In this document: piece after piece, positions 35,102-45,800 of the stretch
Layout: every line of letters begins with the position of its first letter
How positions within the stretch are numbered: the stretch's first letter is position 1
Assembly (NCBI GenBank): GCA_964385175.1
Contig: CAYLNL010000007.1
Coordinates: 1 to 64,000 of the forward strand
Direction: 5' to 3'
Origin: CAYLNL01 sp964385175
GTDB lineage: Bacteria > Bacteroidota > Bacteroidia > Flavobacteriales > Flavobacteriaceae
DNA length: 64,000 nucleotides
Notes under the pieces: generated by a model
The model's database searches: none
What the model was told of the DNA's origin: nothing
Seen by the model: only the letters and a program-made list of their open reading frames with translations
Position numbers and translations under genes: made by a program

Positions 35102-36430
35102 TTACTGTTTTTCCAGGAGTTGATGTAGCTGTTCTTTAAGTAAAGCAAGCTCGCCGGTAAGGGTTTCAAGCTGCTTTTCCTGGGCAATGGTGTGGAGGGT
35201 AAGTTCTTCCACTTTTTCTACCAGCAATGTGTTGAGCTGTCCCAGGTTGGCACCGCTTTCGATTACTTCGGCTCCGGAAGGAAAGCCGGGCAGGTGCTTG
35301 TGGGTTTTTATATAGCGTTCAACTTCGTTCAGGGGCATCAGCCGGTAATCGTTCTCAAAAACATAGTCGGGAAAAGTACCGATATTGAGGATAACGCCGT
35401 TGGCTTTGAGGTTGCCGACAACTTCCAGCTTTTCGGTAGGAGCAACAGTGCCGATACCCACGTTACCATTTCCTTGTATTTGCATAGCCTCGGTAAGTAC
35501 TCCATTGTTGTATGTTCTCAAACGCAAGGAAGTAGTGCCCGAATTATCCTGTCTGCGAGCCTGGAGATATGTGACATTGGAACCATTATAGGGACTCAGG
35601 TAGATATGCCCGGGAAGAAAAATAGATTGACCTGTACCCGCATTTGTATTGTCTGTCAGGTAGGTATCGCCTCCCGTTACGTCTAATCTTCCCCGGGGCG
35701 ACGTGGTACCAATACCCACATTGCCACTACCGGTAATACGCATTCTATCCTGCTGTCCTGTGACAAATTGAAGATGGCTCCCGCTTACCCCATAAAATCC
35801 AACATCATTAGCTAAGAAGTTAGCCAATGAACCCGCAGCATTCGATACCCAGGCGGCTCCTTTGAAAACTCTGCTACCGCTTGTTAAATACAGGTCTCCC
35901 GCCACGTCTAATTTTGCCGTTGGAGTGGTTGTGCCAATGCCTACATTGCTCCCGATGGGATTAATGGCTAAGGGTTTATTGAAATGTGATTGTATCCAAC
36001 TATAATCGGTATGGTAACCCAGACGCAGGTTACTGGCATTGGTAGGCCCTAGAATCAATGCGCCTCCGCCCGCGTCCTGACTAGTATGGATCAAATGCAA
36101 TTTGCCTTGGGGGGAGTCGGTACCAATGCCTAGTTTCCCGTCTATGGTCAATCTCATTTTTTCAACCCCTCTGTCGTTATGATCGCCGTTTGGGGAATAC
36201 CCCCACCAGAGGTCGCCCTCATTGAGCAGATTCCATGCGTGGGTATTGCTGGCCTGCAAACGCAGATGGGACCAGTCATTTGAGTTATCACCGTTAACCG
36301 TCCACCGGTCATAATTATGGCCGGCTCCATAATTACTCCAGTTTTGAGCAGTTGCCTGTTGAAAGAGTATAGTGCAGCCTGTTACTGCCAAGCTGCTAAT
36401 CATTAACTTAATGGGTTTGTAATTTTTCAT
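35102..36430 (-). CDS. Fibre-like secreted protein with GNVGIGT repeats (442 aa)
   Basis: Signal peptide ending TAQ (about residue 28) and GNVGIGTTSP-type repeats. The C-terminal region (VFENDYRLMPLNEVERYI, HLPGFPSGAEV) and its coiled coil are near-identical to those of the 413-residue paralogue at 36827 and differ from the 519/477 pair, so there are two subfamilies. The middle shares long identical stretches with the 519-residue protein (for example SIFLPGHIYLSPYNGSN), indicating domain shuffling between paralogues. Same predicted surface-filament role as the others. Confidence 0.8.
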   Translation of the reverse strand: MKNYKPIKLMISSLAVTGCTILFQQATAQNWSNYGAGHNYDRWTVNGDNSNDWSHLRLQASNTHAWNLLNEGDLWWGYSPNGDHNDRGVEKMRLTIDGKLGIGTDSPQGKLHLIHTSQDAGGGALILGPTNASNLRLGYHTDYSWIQSHFNKPLAINPIGSNVGIGTTTPTAKLDVAGDLYLTSGSRVFKGAAWVSNAAGSLANFLANDVGFYGVSGSHLQFVTGQQDRMRITGSGNVGIGTTSPRGRLDVTGGDTYLTDNTNAGTGQSIFLPGHIYLSPYNGSNVTYLQARRQDNSGTTSLRLRTYNNGVLTEAMQIQGNGNVGIGTVAPTEKLEVVGNLKANGVILNIGTFPDYVFENDYRLMPLNEVERYIKTHKHLPGFPSGAEVIESGANLGQLNTLLVEKVEELTLHTIAQEKQLETLTGELALLKEQLHQLLEKQ

Positions 36431-36615
36431 TTTTTAAAAGTTTTAAAGGTTCCTATTGGTTTAAAATTCCGGCTATGTTTCCTGTAGAGAGAACTGCCGT
36501 TTTTCAGATCGTGTGATTTCCATTTTCCCCGGAAAAGAGGCAACACAAAAATCACGTTCAAAGGTATGTACAGGCAAAAGCGTCGATCGTGCCAAAATAG
36601 GACCTATTTGGGACA

Positions 36616-36789
36616 TCAATTACTAATCATCTGATTATCAGTGAATGACATGGTCTTAATGATGGTATGAATGGGAATCCGGCCGGTTCCTTTCAGGGAA
36701 AAACGGTAGCGTTTCTGATCCTGTGCCATGCTTTGGTTTGCCATCCACATAGCTACCAGCAATGGGACGTTATAAAATAAGGGTTTCAT
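36616..36789 (-). pseudogene. Decayed duplicate of the 165-aa secreted-protein gene
   Basis: From ATG 36789 a 57-codon frame encodes a signal peptide and KRYRFSLKGTG almost identical to the 165-residue protein, then loses similarity and stops at 36616. Its upstream sequence also matches that of the intact gene. It lies 37 bases after the 413-residue fibre gene, the same arrangement as the intact fibre/165-aa pair, so a fibre plus small-protein module was duplicated and one small gene decayed. The remaining parts of the 36431-36826 spacer hold nothing else that I can see. Confidence 0.75.
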
Positions 36790-36826
36790 CTCTCTTTTAT
36801 TTAAAAATTAAAAAGCTTTCCAAAAC

Positions 36827-38068
36827 CTACTGTTTTTCCAGGAGTTGATGTAGCTGTTCTTTAAGTAAAACAAGCTCGCCGGTAAGGGTTTCGATCTGCT
36901 TTTCCTGGGCAATGGTATGGAGGGTAAGTTCTTCCACTTTTTCTATCAGCAATGTATTGAGCTGTCCCAAGTTGGCGCCTGTTTGTACTACTTCGGCTTC
37001 AGATGGGAATCCGGGCAGGTGTTTGTGGGTCTTTATGTAGCGTTCAACTTCGTTCAAGGGCATCAGCCGGTAATCGTTCTCAAAAACATAGTCGGGAAAA
37101 GTGCCAATGTTGAGAATAACGGCATTGGCCGTGATATTGCCGGCGACGTCAGCACTGCCGGCTGTGATGTTACCTGTAACGTCAGCACCGTTGGCGGTGA
37201 TGTTTCCGACAGCTTCAACACCATTGGCTTTGATGTTTCCGGCAACGTCCAGTTTTTGGGTGGGGCTAGTAGTGCCGATACCTACGTTGCCACTACCGGT
37301 AATACGCATCATATCTTGTTGTCCTGTAACAAATTGAAGATGGTTCCCGTTTACCGCATAAAATCCAACATCAGCAGGTGCGAAGTTGTTTAATGTACCG
37401 GCAGCATTCGATACCCAGGCGGCTCCTTTGAAAATCCTGTTCTCACCTGTTAATTGCATATCTCCCGCCACGTCTAATTTTGCCGTCGGAATCGTTGTAC
37501 CAATGCCTACATTGCCCCCTTCCTTGACAATAAATCGTTCAGCACTATTTTTATTGTGATGGATGACCATATCGCCTCCGTCGGACTGTAAATATAAAGG
37601 TGAATTTGCCCCGTTATCTCTTGCTTCTATTTCGTTATTATCTATGGCGAGACTGAGACCGGTTGCAGAGCCCATCATAAGGAATCCTGCGGAAGTAGGT
37701 GTAACATCCTCCCCCGATTTAATATGGAGTTTTCCTTCGATGCTGAGATCCCCGTTGTTATGAAGCCGCATCTTTTCAGTTCCCGGATCTTCCTCTGTGT
37801 TATTTGTACCATAACCCCACCATAAAGAACCGGGATCGGTTGTACTGCCTGATCCTTCACTTACCATATTCCACGCTAAGGTTGCATTGGTCTGGAGGCG
37901 TAGCGAAGTCCATTGTGAGTTTGAATCATTGTCGTTTACTACATAAATCTCATAGTCGGTTCCAGCCTTTTCCGGGGATTTCTGGGCATGTACCTGCTGT
38001 GCCATTGTAAAACAACCTGTTACGATAAGGCTGTTGATAAACAATTTGAGTGCTTTTTTTGTTTTCAT
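36827..38068 (-). CDS. Fibre-like secreted protein with GNVGIGT repeats (413 aa)
   Basis: Signal peptide about 1-28 (ending VHAQ), GNVGIGTTIP-type repeats, then short alanine/asparagine-rich repeats (AGNIKANGVEAVGNITANGA, continuing in the same style) not found in the paralogues, and the VFENDYRLMPLNEVERYI plus coiled-coil ending shared with the 442-residue protein. It is probably the first gene of the minus-strand operon ending at 26183. A CATCTTTG, one base off the -7 consensus, lies upstream near 38122. Confidence 0.8.
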   Translation of the reverse strand: MKTKKALKLFINSLIVTGCFTMAQQVHAQKSPEKAGTDYEIYVVNDNDSNSQWTSLRLQTNATLAWNMVSEGSGSTTDPGSLWWGYGTNNTEEDPGTEKMRLHNNGDLSIEGKLHIKSGEDVTPTSAGFLMMGSATGLSLAIDNNEIEARDNGANSPLYLQSDGGDMVIHHNKNSAERFIVKEGGNVGIGTTIPTAKLDVAGDMQLTGENRIFKGAAWVSNAAGTLNNFAPADVGFYAVNGNHLQFVTGQQDMMRITGSGNVGIGTTSPTQKLDVAGNIKANGVEAVGNITANGADVTGNITAGSADVAGNITANAVILNIGTFPDYVFENDYRLMPLNEVERYIKTHKHLPGFPSEAEVVQTGANLGQLNTLLIEKVEELTLHTIAQEKQIETLTGELVLLKEQLHQLLEKQ

Positions 38069-38614
38069 GGATGTAAAATTTAAGTGTTAATAATAGTTTC
38101 TGTTTTGCCGTCAAAGATGGAGGGAAACGAACCTGAAAAACGCGTTAAAAAACCTGAAAAATGCACAACTAATTGTTTTTCAGATATTTATGTATATATA
38201 AAATATTGAAATAAAATGCGTTAGGGATTGAGCCCTTCGGCAAGCTCAGGACAGGCTATGTTTAAGCTCTCCCGGCCTGTCCGGTGCTGCCACTGGCAGC
38301 GCCACCTTCCCAAAGAGACGGGTTTTCAGGGATTCCATAAAGCTTCCGGGGCGGGAAGCGAGTAGCGAAAGCCCGACCGCCATGTCTGTAGGGTCGTGCA
38401 TAAATTAGTTATAGAAGATGTTGTTCTCGATACATCCCGCTTGGGGCGGGACACTCGAACTGACATTGTTCATCATATTGAAAGTTACTTTAAAAATGTA
38501 ACCAGCTAATGCATGACCCTAGGGGAGTAGCGGTAACGCTCTCCAAAAAATCAGATTTAATAACGCTTTTTGGCGCGGTTATGGCCATTTCTCTGCCGGG
38601 AACAAAGGGGAAAG
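38069..38614. other. 546-bp non-coding stretch between the regulator and surface-protein genes
   Basis: No convincing reading frame. It holds GC-richer repeat-like phrases (CCCTTCGGCAAGCTCAGG and TCCCGCTTGGGGCGGGA) of the sort dispersed in Bacteroidota genomes, and an imperfect inverted-repeat element at 38389-38521. Confidence 0.6.
38389..38521. mobile_element. Possible MITE with imperfect terminal inverted repeats
   Basis: The left end TAGGGTCGTGCATAAATTAG and the right end, read in reverse complement, TAGGGTCATGCATTAGCTGG agree over TAGGGTC(G/A)TGCAT and partly beyond; the element is 133 bp and has no coding capacity. Similar short non-autonomous elements carry the ends of insertion sequences. 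No target duplication was established. Confidence 0.35.
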
Positions 38615-41600
38615 TTATTTATCGGTAAAATAGGCTGAGGGGCGTTTTCCGAAATGGTTTTCATATACCTTGGAGAAGTATTCGGGGGTATCAAAACCTA
38701 TGGCATAGGCTACCTCAGCTATGGTGCTTTTAACATGGTTCTCTAATAGCAGCCGGGCTTTTTGGAGTTTTATTTCCCGGATAAATTCATTGGGAGTGAG
38801 TCCGGTTATTTGTTTCATTTTTGTTAGAAGCTGACTTTTGCTGATGTACATTTCTGCTGCGAGATCGGTTACTTTGTACTTATGGTTAACGATCTCTCTT
38901 TCTACAATGTCTTGCACCTGTTGTAACCATTCCGTATCCCAGCTTTTGGGCGGTTCTCCGGCCGCTATGGTCGGTACGGCTTTTTTTTGCCATTGTTTTC
39001 GTTCCCGGTAATTGTCCAGCAGGTTATGCATACGGGCCAGGAGTTCGGGCGCATCGAAGGGTTTGGTGAGGTAGTCGTCCACGCCCCTGGTAAGGCCGTG
39101 CAGGCGATCTTCCTGGGCAGCGCGTGCGGTGAGGAGGATGACGGGGATCTGTTGCCATACGGGATGTGCCTTCAACTGGTGCAACAGGGTAAAACCGTCC
39201 ATATTGGGCATCATTACATCGGAAAGGATGATGTCGGGCAAGGGTTCTTTTTGATTGAGGAGGGCCAGGGCTTTTTTTCCGTCTCCGGCGGTTTGTATGT
39301 GGTAGTGAGGGAGAAGGATGTCTGCAATAAAGCGGCGCATGTCTTCGTGGTCTTCTACGATCAGTACGGTTTGTTTCTCCGGTTGACGGTTGTTTTTTCC
39401 GGTTTTGGTGGCAGGCGCTTTTGTTTTTGAGGCCTCCGTGGCTTCCGGCAGGGAGGCGGGCTCTGGAACGGATGTGGCTTCCGGGTGTTCTTTTTGTGAA
39501 GTGGAGGTGACTTCTTTTTTGGGCCATGTGTAGCTAAAGGCGCTTCCTTCGCCCCAACGGCTTTGCACCTCTACTTCTCCGCCCATGAGATGGGCGAGTT
39601 CTTTACACAGGGCCAACCCGATACCGGTACCGCCCTGAACGGCTTCGCCTGTGTGTTTAGACTGGTAAAACCGGTCGAAAACATAGGGGAGGTCATCGGG
39701 GTGTATGCCCGGGCCGTTATCGGTTACCGTTATCCGTATGAAGTTGTCTTCTTCATTGACTTTCAGGCTTATGGAAGCGTCATCGGGGCTGTACTTAAAG
39801 GCATTGGAGAGGAAGTTGGTGATGATCTTTTCGGTTTTTTTTGGGTCGATCAGAAGGTGTATGCTTTTATCGGGTTCGTAAAAGAGCCGGTACCGGATGT
39901 TCCGTTTTGAGGCATGGGATTCGAAGATGGCAAAGCGGTTTTTGATGAAGGTATAGAAGGCAATAGGTTTTTCTTCTACTTCTAGCTTGCGGGCTTCGAG
40001 TTTGGAGAGGTCGAGGATCTCTTCAATGAGTTGAAGCAGTTTTTTGCTATTGCGCTGCATAACGGCCAGCGGGTCGATAAGCGTTCCTGCAGGGGGGCTT
40101 TTATCGTTTTTTAAGGTGGCAACGAGATGGTTTAACGGCCCCAGAATAAGGGTGAGGGGGGTGCGCAACTCATGGGATATATTGGCGAAGAAGCGGGATT
40201 TTACGCTGTCTAATTCTTTAAGTTGTTGTGCTTGTTCTTCGATGGTGTCTTTATCTGCTTCTATCTTATCTTTTTGCTTTTTTATTTCGAGGGTACGCTC
40301 AACAACGATCGCTTCGAGTCTGCTCTTGGCGCGTTTTAACTGTTGCAGGCGTAGGCGAAAAATAATGTATATAAGTAATCCTGCCACAAAAATACAGGCG
40401 GCTATAAACCAGTTTTCCAGGTAGAAGGGTTTATAGACGCTTATGGGAACGGCCAGTTCACCGGCCGAATTTTCTCCTTTGATGCCCCGTCCTTTGATGT
40501 GTAATACATAATTTCCGTAGGGGAGGGTATTGATACGCAGGGTATTTCCCTGCAGGGTTGTCCAGTTTTTATCCAGTCCTTCTATTTTGTAGGTATATTT
40601 ATTTTGATGGCTGTACTCATAATTGAGCAGGGCAAATTCTAAAGTTAAAAACGTATCGGAAGGAAAAAGCTCGATCTTTCCTGTTGTTTCCATCGTCAGG
40701 GTTTTGTCTATCAGCGTCTCTGTTTTTCTATTAAATACCTGAAAATCGGTAATTTTTAAGGGTTCGTAAACGAGATCTTTGGTGATAAAATCCCGGGGAT
40801 GGAAGGTGGTTACTCCGGCCAGACTTCCGAAGTAGAGCCTGCCGTCGGCGTCCCGGTAATGGGAAGCGGTATTAAATTCGTTATGGGTAATACCGTCGTT
40901 TACCAGGTAGGTATTTACGAGGAAACTTTTTTTATCGAACTGCATCAACCCGTAATTGCTGGATAACCAAAGTTTGCCGTAATCGTCTCCATATACGGCA
41001 TAGATGATGTTGCTGGAAAGTCCTTCGGCGGTAGTGAACTGGCGGTAACTGCCGTCTTCGGGGTTAAACCGTATAAGCCCTCCGCCCTGTGTGGCTATCC
41101 AGAAGATCCCTGATGGGTCGCGGTAAAAATGCAGCAGGAAATCGTAGGGAATGTACCGGGGCGGGGATTCTGTGGAGGCGTAACGGCGGGTGAGACCCTT
41201 GCCGGGCTCCAGGAGGTAAAGCCCCAGGGAAGTGCCTATCCAGATGCCTTCCTCATCTTCGGAGAGATGAAAAATACTACTATCCCCGAGCTGGGAAAAA
41301 TCGTTGTAGGTTACGAATTTCTTATAACGTCCGGTTTCCGGTTCTACAAAATACAGCCCCCTGTAGGTTCCTATCCATATTATCCCTGTTTTATCGCACA
41401 TCACCGTCCACGGAGAGTCGGGGTTACTTTTGTCCCGGTAATCATAGTATTGGCTTTGTCCGTTTAAAGGGTTGTATTTTTCCATGAGTACGCCCTGGGC
41501 AAACCAAATATTTCCTTCCCGGTCTTTGGCAGTTCCCAACCAGGCATCTTTATTTTTTTTTATTTCCTCTTTTTCCGGCCCTTTAATGACTCTCCCGTTG

Positions 41601-42742
41601 TAGGTGTTGATATAAAGATTTCCGATATTATCTTTTACGATTCCCCGGGTGCTGTAGGTTTCGGAAGTTCCGGAAAGCAGCCTGGTGAATTTGTCTTTTT
41701 TCAGGGTAATGATAAAGATCCCGTCTCGTGTGGCCAGCCAGGCACGGTTTTCCGTGTCGAAATATAATATATAGATGATATCGGTTTTATAGGTAAGAAA
41801 AGGCGCTATTTCGGGTTGCAGGTTATAAACGATACCTTCCCGGGGGTGAAAAACAAAAAACGTGTCCCGGTTTTTTCGCTGGAACCACCATATAAGGCCA
41901 TTGGACGGGTTAATGTAGCATTTTCGTTGGGAAGTATTTGTATAGATATCTTCGGGAAGTTCCAGGGAAGGCAGATCAATGGTTTGTACGGGGTCTTTTT
42001 CGGGAATCCTTACCAGTTTTTTCTGCAGGGGCTGAAAAAGCCAGAGTGTATTATCTTTATCCACTTCTATGATTTCCGTATCTTTCTGCAGATCGATTTC
42101 TTCCGGTTCCCGGTTCGCGAGGTTTACTTTTAGTATTTTTTCTTTGCCTTCGGCAGTTGTTAATCTTGTCCAGAGAAAGTGTTCATCCGCATACAGAATA
42201 CTTCTTTTTTTATATTCCGACAGGTTAAGAACAAGTTCAAAACGCTTATCCCGGTACCGGTAAATATTCCCTTTTAAAGTAGTTATCCAGATCGTTCTTT
42301 CCGTATCGCAATACAAATTTGCAATATCTTCGCCCCTAATGGGAATAAGATCTTTAAATGCCTGGTCGAAGTTTTGGATACGGCCGGTGTTAAGGTCTAA
42401 AATGTTAACATCCCTTGTTGTCTTCCTGCCGAAAATCCAGAGTTTCTGCGCTTTATCTTCACCTATTTTTGAAATGTCGTTAATCGTCAGGGCGCTGTTT
42501 TCCGCCGTATAGAGTTTAAAAGTGTAGCCGTCATAGCGGTTTAAGCCATATTTAGTACCTATCCATATAAAGCCGTGACTGTCTTTATAAATAAAATTGA
42601 CAAAACGATTGGACAAACCCTCTTCCACAGACAGTTTGCGGACATCGGCAATGTAGGACTGTGCATTCAGGTTTTGGAAGCAGAGCAACACCGGCAGCAA
42701 GCGCAGGATGAAGTTGATAACGATACGGTTTTTAATACCCAT
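38615..42742 (-). CDS. Hybrid two-component system protein (sensor kinase, receiver, AraC output), 1
   Basis: One-protein signalling system of the Bacteroidota HTCS type, about 1375 residues. Order: signal peptide, periplasmic two-component propeller repeats (about 30-680; GFIWIGTKYGLNRYDGYTF), a Y_Y_Y domain (about 690-770), one membrane segment (about 780-805), histidine kinase with H-box FFANISHELRTPLTLILG (His near 860) and ATPase motifs DNGPGIHPDDLP and GGTGIGLAL, receiver (about 1125-1245; phospho-acceptor in ILSDVMMPNMDG) and AraC-type HTH (about 1285-1370). ATG 42742 (MGIKN) is chosen because the paralogue has the same N-terminus; an in-frame ATG lies at 42766. These regulators usually sense oligosaccharides and control polysaccharide loci, but no SusC/SusD pair is in this window; the surface-protein operon downstream is a candidate target. 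Confidence 0.93.
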   Translation of the reverse strand: MGIKNRIVINFILRLLPVLLCFQNLNAQSYIADVRKLSVEEGLSNRFVNFIYKDSHGFIWIGTKYGLNRYDGYTFKLYTAENSALTINDISKIGEDKAQKLWIFGRKTTRDVNILDLNTGRIQNFDQAFKDLIPIRGEDIANLYCDTERTIWITTLKGNIYRYRDKRFELVLNLSEYKKRSILYADEHFLWTRLTTAEGKEKILKVNLANREPEEIDLQKDTEIIEVDKDNTLWLFQPLQKKLVRIPEKDPVQTIDLPSLELPEDIYTNTSQRKCYINPSNGLIWWFQRKNRDTFFVFHPREGIVYNLQPEIAPFLTYKTDIIYILYFDTENRAWLATRDGIFIITLKKDKFTRLLSGTSETYSTRGIVKDNIGNLYINTYNGRVIKGPEKEEIKKNKDAWLGTAKDREGNIWFAQGVLMEKYNPLNGQSQYYDYRDKSNPDSPWTVMCDKTGIIWIGTYRGLYFVEPETGRYKKFVTYNDFSQLGDSSIFHLSEDEEGIWIGTSLGLYLLEPGKGLTRRYASTESPPRYIPYDFLLHFYRDPSGIFWIATQGGGLIRFNPEDGSYRQFTTAEGLSSNIIYAVYGDDYGKLWLSSNYGLMQFDKKSFLVNTYLVNDGITHNEFNTASHYRDADGRLYFGSLAGVTTFHPRDFITKDLVYEPLKITDFQVFNRKTETLIDKTLTMETTGKIELFPSDTFLTLEFALLNYEYSHQNKYTYKIEGLDKNWTTLQGNTLRINTLPYGNYVLHIKGRGIKGENSAGELAVPISVYKPFYLENWFIAACIFVAGLLIYIIFRLRLQQLKRAKSRLEAIVVERTLEIKKQKDKIEADKDTIEEQAQQLKELDSVKSRFFANISHELRTPLTLILGPLNHLVATLKNDKSPPAGTLIDPLAVMQRNSKKLLQLIEEILDLSKLEARKLEVEEKPIAFYTFIKNRFAIFESHASKRNIRYRLFYEPDKSIHLLIDPKKTEKIITNFLSNAFKYSPDDASISLKVNEEDNFIRITVTDNGPGIHPDDLPYVFDRFYQSKHTGEAVQGGTGIGLALCKELAHLMGGEVEVQSRWGEGSAFSYTWPKKEVTSTSQKEHPEATSVPEPASLPEATEASKTKAPATKTGKNNRQPEKQTVLIVEDHEDMRRFIADILLPHYHIQTAGDGKKALALLNQKEPLPDIILSDVMMPNMDGFTLLHQLKAHPVWQQIPVILLTARAAQEDRLHGLTRGVDDYLTKPFDAPELLARMHNLLDNYRERKQWQKKAVPTIAAGEPPKSWDTEWLQQVQDIVEREIVNHKYKVTDLAAEMYISKSQLLTKMKQITGLTPNEFIREIKLQKARLLLENHVKSTIAEVAYAIGFDTPEYFSKVYENHFGKRPSAYFTDK

Positions 42743-42829
42743 ACAGGGAGTCAATTTATGATACAAAGCTACTATTAAAAATAGTATATCTTTTCACAGT
42801 ATTTGGGTGGCATGCAGAGAAAAATGGTA

Positions 42830-45800
42830 TTATTCAAAGTACGAAGAAGGCAGCTTGCCGAATCGTTTAAAATACGTCTGTGCAAAATGACCGCTTCTTT
42901 GAAATCCTACAAGATACATTACTTCGGCCACGGTTTCCTTTTCTTTATTTTCCATAAGATTACGTGCTTTTTGCAACCGTATTTCGTGAATAAACTGCAA
43001 GGGGGAAAGCCCGGTGGCGGACTTTATTTTGCGAAATAACTGGCGCCGGCTCAGATTGAGGTCTTCGGCCATATCTACAACGGCATAGGCATGGTTGGAG
43101 ATGGCTTTACTGACAACTTCTTCTGCCCTGTTTAGGAATTGTCGCTCCGCCGTGAGCGTTTCTTTTTCTGCTTCGGGCAACCGGGCGGTCCATTGCTGAC
43201 GCTTAAGCCGGTTGCGAAGGCTATACCGGATACGGGCCGTGAGCTCTTCTTCATCAAAAGGTTTGATAAGGTAATCGTCCACGCCGATGGTTAGAGCATG
43301 AAGCCGGTCTTCCCGGGCGGCGCGGGCGGTGAGCATAATCACGGGAATGTCTTCCGTAGCCGGATCTGCGCGTAGTGTTGAAAGTAGTTGAAATCCGTCC
43401 ATACGGGGCATCATCACATCGGAAAGGATAAGATCCGGCCGTTCTTTTTGGAGCGCTTCCCATGCTTCCATACCGTCTCCGGCTTCCAGTACCCGGTAGT
43501 CGGTTTCTATTTGTTGTCGTATATAGTTCCGCATTTGGGGATGGTCTTCTACAACGAGTACCAGGGGTGTTTTAGTTCCGTGGCCCGGTTCTTTGTTTTT
43601 CCGCGGCTTTTTTAAGCCAGAATTCGGAACTATGAGACTTTCAGTTTCTGCCATAACCGTTTCTTCAGGCAGGAGGTCCACTTCTTTTTTGGGAAATGTA
43701 AACGTGAATACACTGCCTTCTCCCAACCGGCTTTCGGCGCTGAGGCTTCCGCCCATGAGTTCGGCCAGTTCTTTGGACAGGGCCAGCCCGATACCGCTGC
43801 CTCCTTCCATGGGAGTGTCTTTGTCGCCGCCCTGGTAGAAACGGTCGAAAATATGGGGAAGATCATGGGGGTGAATTCCTTTCCCACTGTCTCGGACGGT
43901 AAGTTGTATCCAATTTTCGTCATTTTCGGAGTTATTCACTTTTTCTACGCGTAGTGATATGCTGCCTCCGGCTCCGGTGAACTTGGCGGCATTGGACAGC
44001 AGATTGATGACAATTTTTTCAAACTTTTTTTCATCGAGAAGCAGGATGCAATCCGAAGGTATAGCGATATGTCGGCTAAAGCGGATGTGCTTTCCTTTAA
44101 GATAGGACCGGAAGGTATCGCACAGCCGATCGGTCAGGGCGTAGAGTTTTACGGGTTTATTTTGAAGATCTACTTTCCCGGATTCCATTTTGGAGAGGTC
44201 CAGGATTTCTTCGATCATGTTGAGCAGTCGGCTGCCATTGTTCCGGGATACTTCCAGGTTGGCCTGCAACTGCTTCCCGATCGTGCCATAGCGTCCCTTG
44301 AGAGCGCTTTGCAAATGCCCCAGGATAAGGGTGAGCGGAGTGCGCAGTTCGTGGGAGATATTGGCAAAGAAACGGGACTTGGCACTGTCTAACTCCAGTA
44401 ACTTTTCGGCTTGTTGCTCTATTTTATCTTTTTGCTGAATGATCTCTGCGGTGCGCTGTTTTACTGTTTCCTGTAGCCGGATTTTCGCTTGCCTCAGGTT
44501 TTGCAACCGCCACCGAAAAATGCCATAGACAAGTAATGCCAGGGTAAGTATACAGGAAATAATAAACCTGGTTTCCAGGTAAAAAGGGGCATTGACAAGG
44601 ATGGGAATGGATAACTCGTTGGCAGAGGATTGCCCTTTAATGCTCTTGCCCTTAATCCGTAACACATACCTGCCATACGGCAGCGCATTGATACGCAGGC
44701 TGTTCGCCCCGATGGTGGTCCAGTCTTTATCCGGTTCTTCTATTTTATAAGCATAGCTGTTTTGCCGGCTGTTTTCATAATTGAGCAGGGCAAATTCTAC
44801 AACAAGGGATTTATCTGAAGGGGAAAGGACCAGTTCGGCAGATTCTGACACTATTGCGGTTTTATCGGTGAGGACGCCTGTTTTCCCGTTTAATACCTGG
44901 CAATGGGTTATGTGTAAGGGTGCCGGTACCAGGTTTTCTTCGGTAAAATCAGCAGGGTTAAAAACCGTTACTCCCGAAAGACCTCCAAAATACAGCAGGC
45001 CCTCATCTGAGCGGTAGTGCGATGCAATATTGAATTCCTCGTGGGTAATTCCATCGCCGTTTAAGTAGGTGTTTATCCGGAAGTTTTTCTTATCGAACTG
45101 CATCAGTCCATAATTGCTGGGTAGCCATAGCTTTCCGTAATCATCTTCGTAAACAGCGTTAATGATATTATTGGATAAGCCGTCTGCGGTGGTGAATTGC
45201 TGGTAGCTTCCGTCTCCGGGATTGAGCCGGATGAGTCCTCCGCCCTTTGTGGCTAGCCAGAATATGCCTGAGACATCGCGGTGGAAATGCAAAATATAGT
45301 TATAGGGTATATGAAATGGGGCATTTTCTTCAACGGCATAACGGCGTGTTATTCCTTTGCCCGGTTCCAGCCGGTACATGCCAGAAGATGTTCCGAGCCA
45401 GATACCTTTCTCATCTTCATAAAGGTGGTAAATGGTGCTTTTTCCGAGTTGGGGGAAGGTGTTATACTGGCTGAATTTCCGATACAGGTTTTTTTCCGGC
45501 TCCAGGTAATAAAGCCCGGAACTGGTTCCTATCCACACCCGGTCTTTTTTATCGCGTATAATAGCCCATTGTGATGAACGGATTTGAGATGTATCGGAAT
45601 ACACGTAGTATTGTCTTTCCTGTTTTGAGGGATTATACCGTTCTATAGATTCTTGCTCCCCGCCAAACCACAGGTTCCCGTAGCGGTCCCTGGCAGCGCC
45701 GAGCCTATACTTGCGAATTTCTTCATCGCGGTATATAACGGTATCTTTATAAGGATAGATAGTTGTTCTTCCGAGGTAAGAATTGACATAGATTGTTCCC

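Noticed and set aside
22767..38068. Prophage tail-fibre region
   Set aside because: The GNVGIGT proteins resemble tail fibres, but all have bacterial signal peptides and there are no capsid, terminase, portal or integrase genes nearby; Bacteroidota surface proteins fit better.
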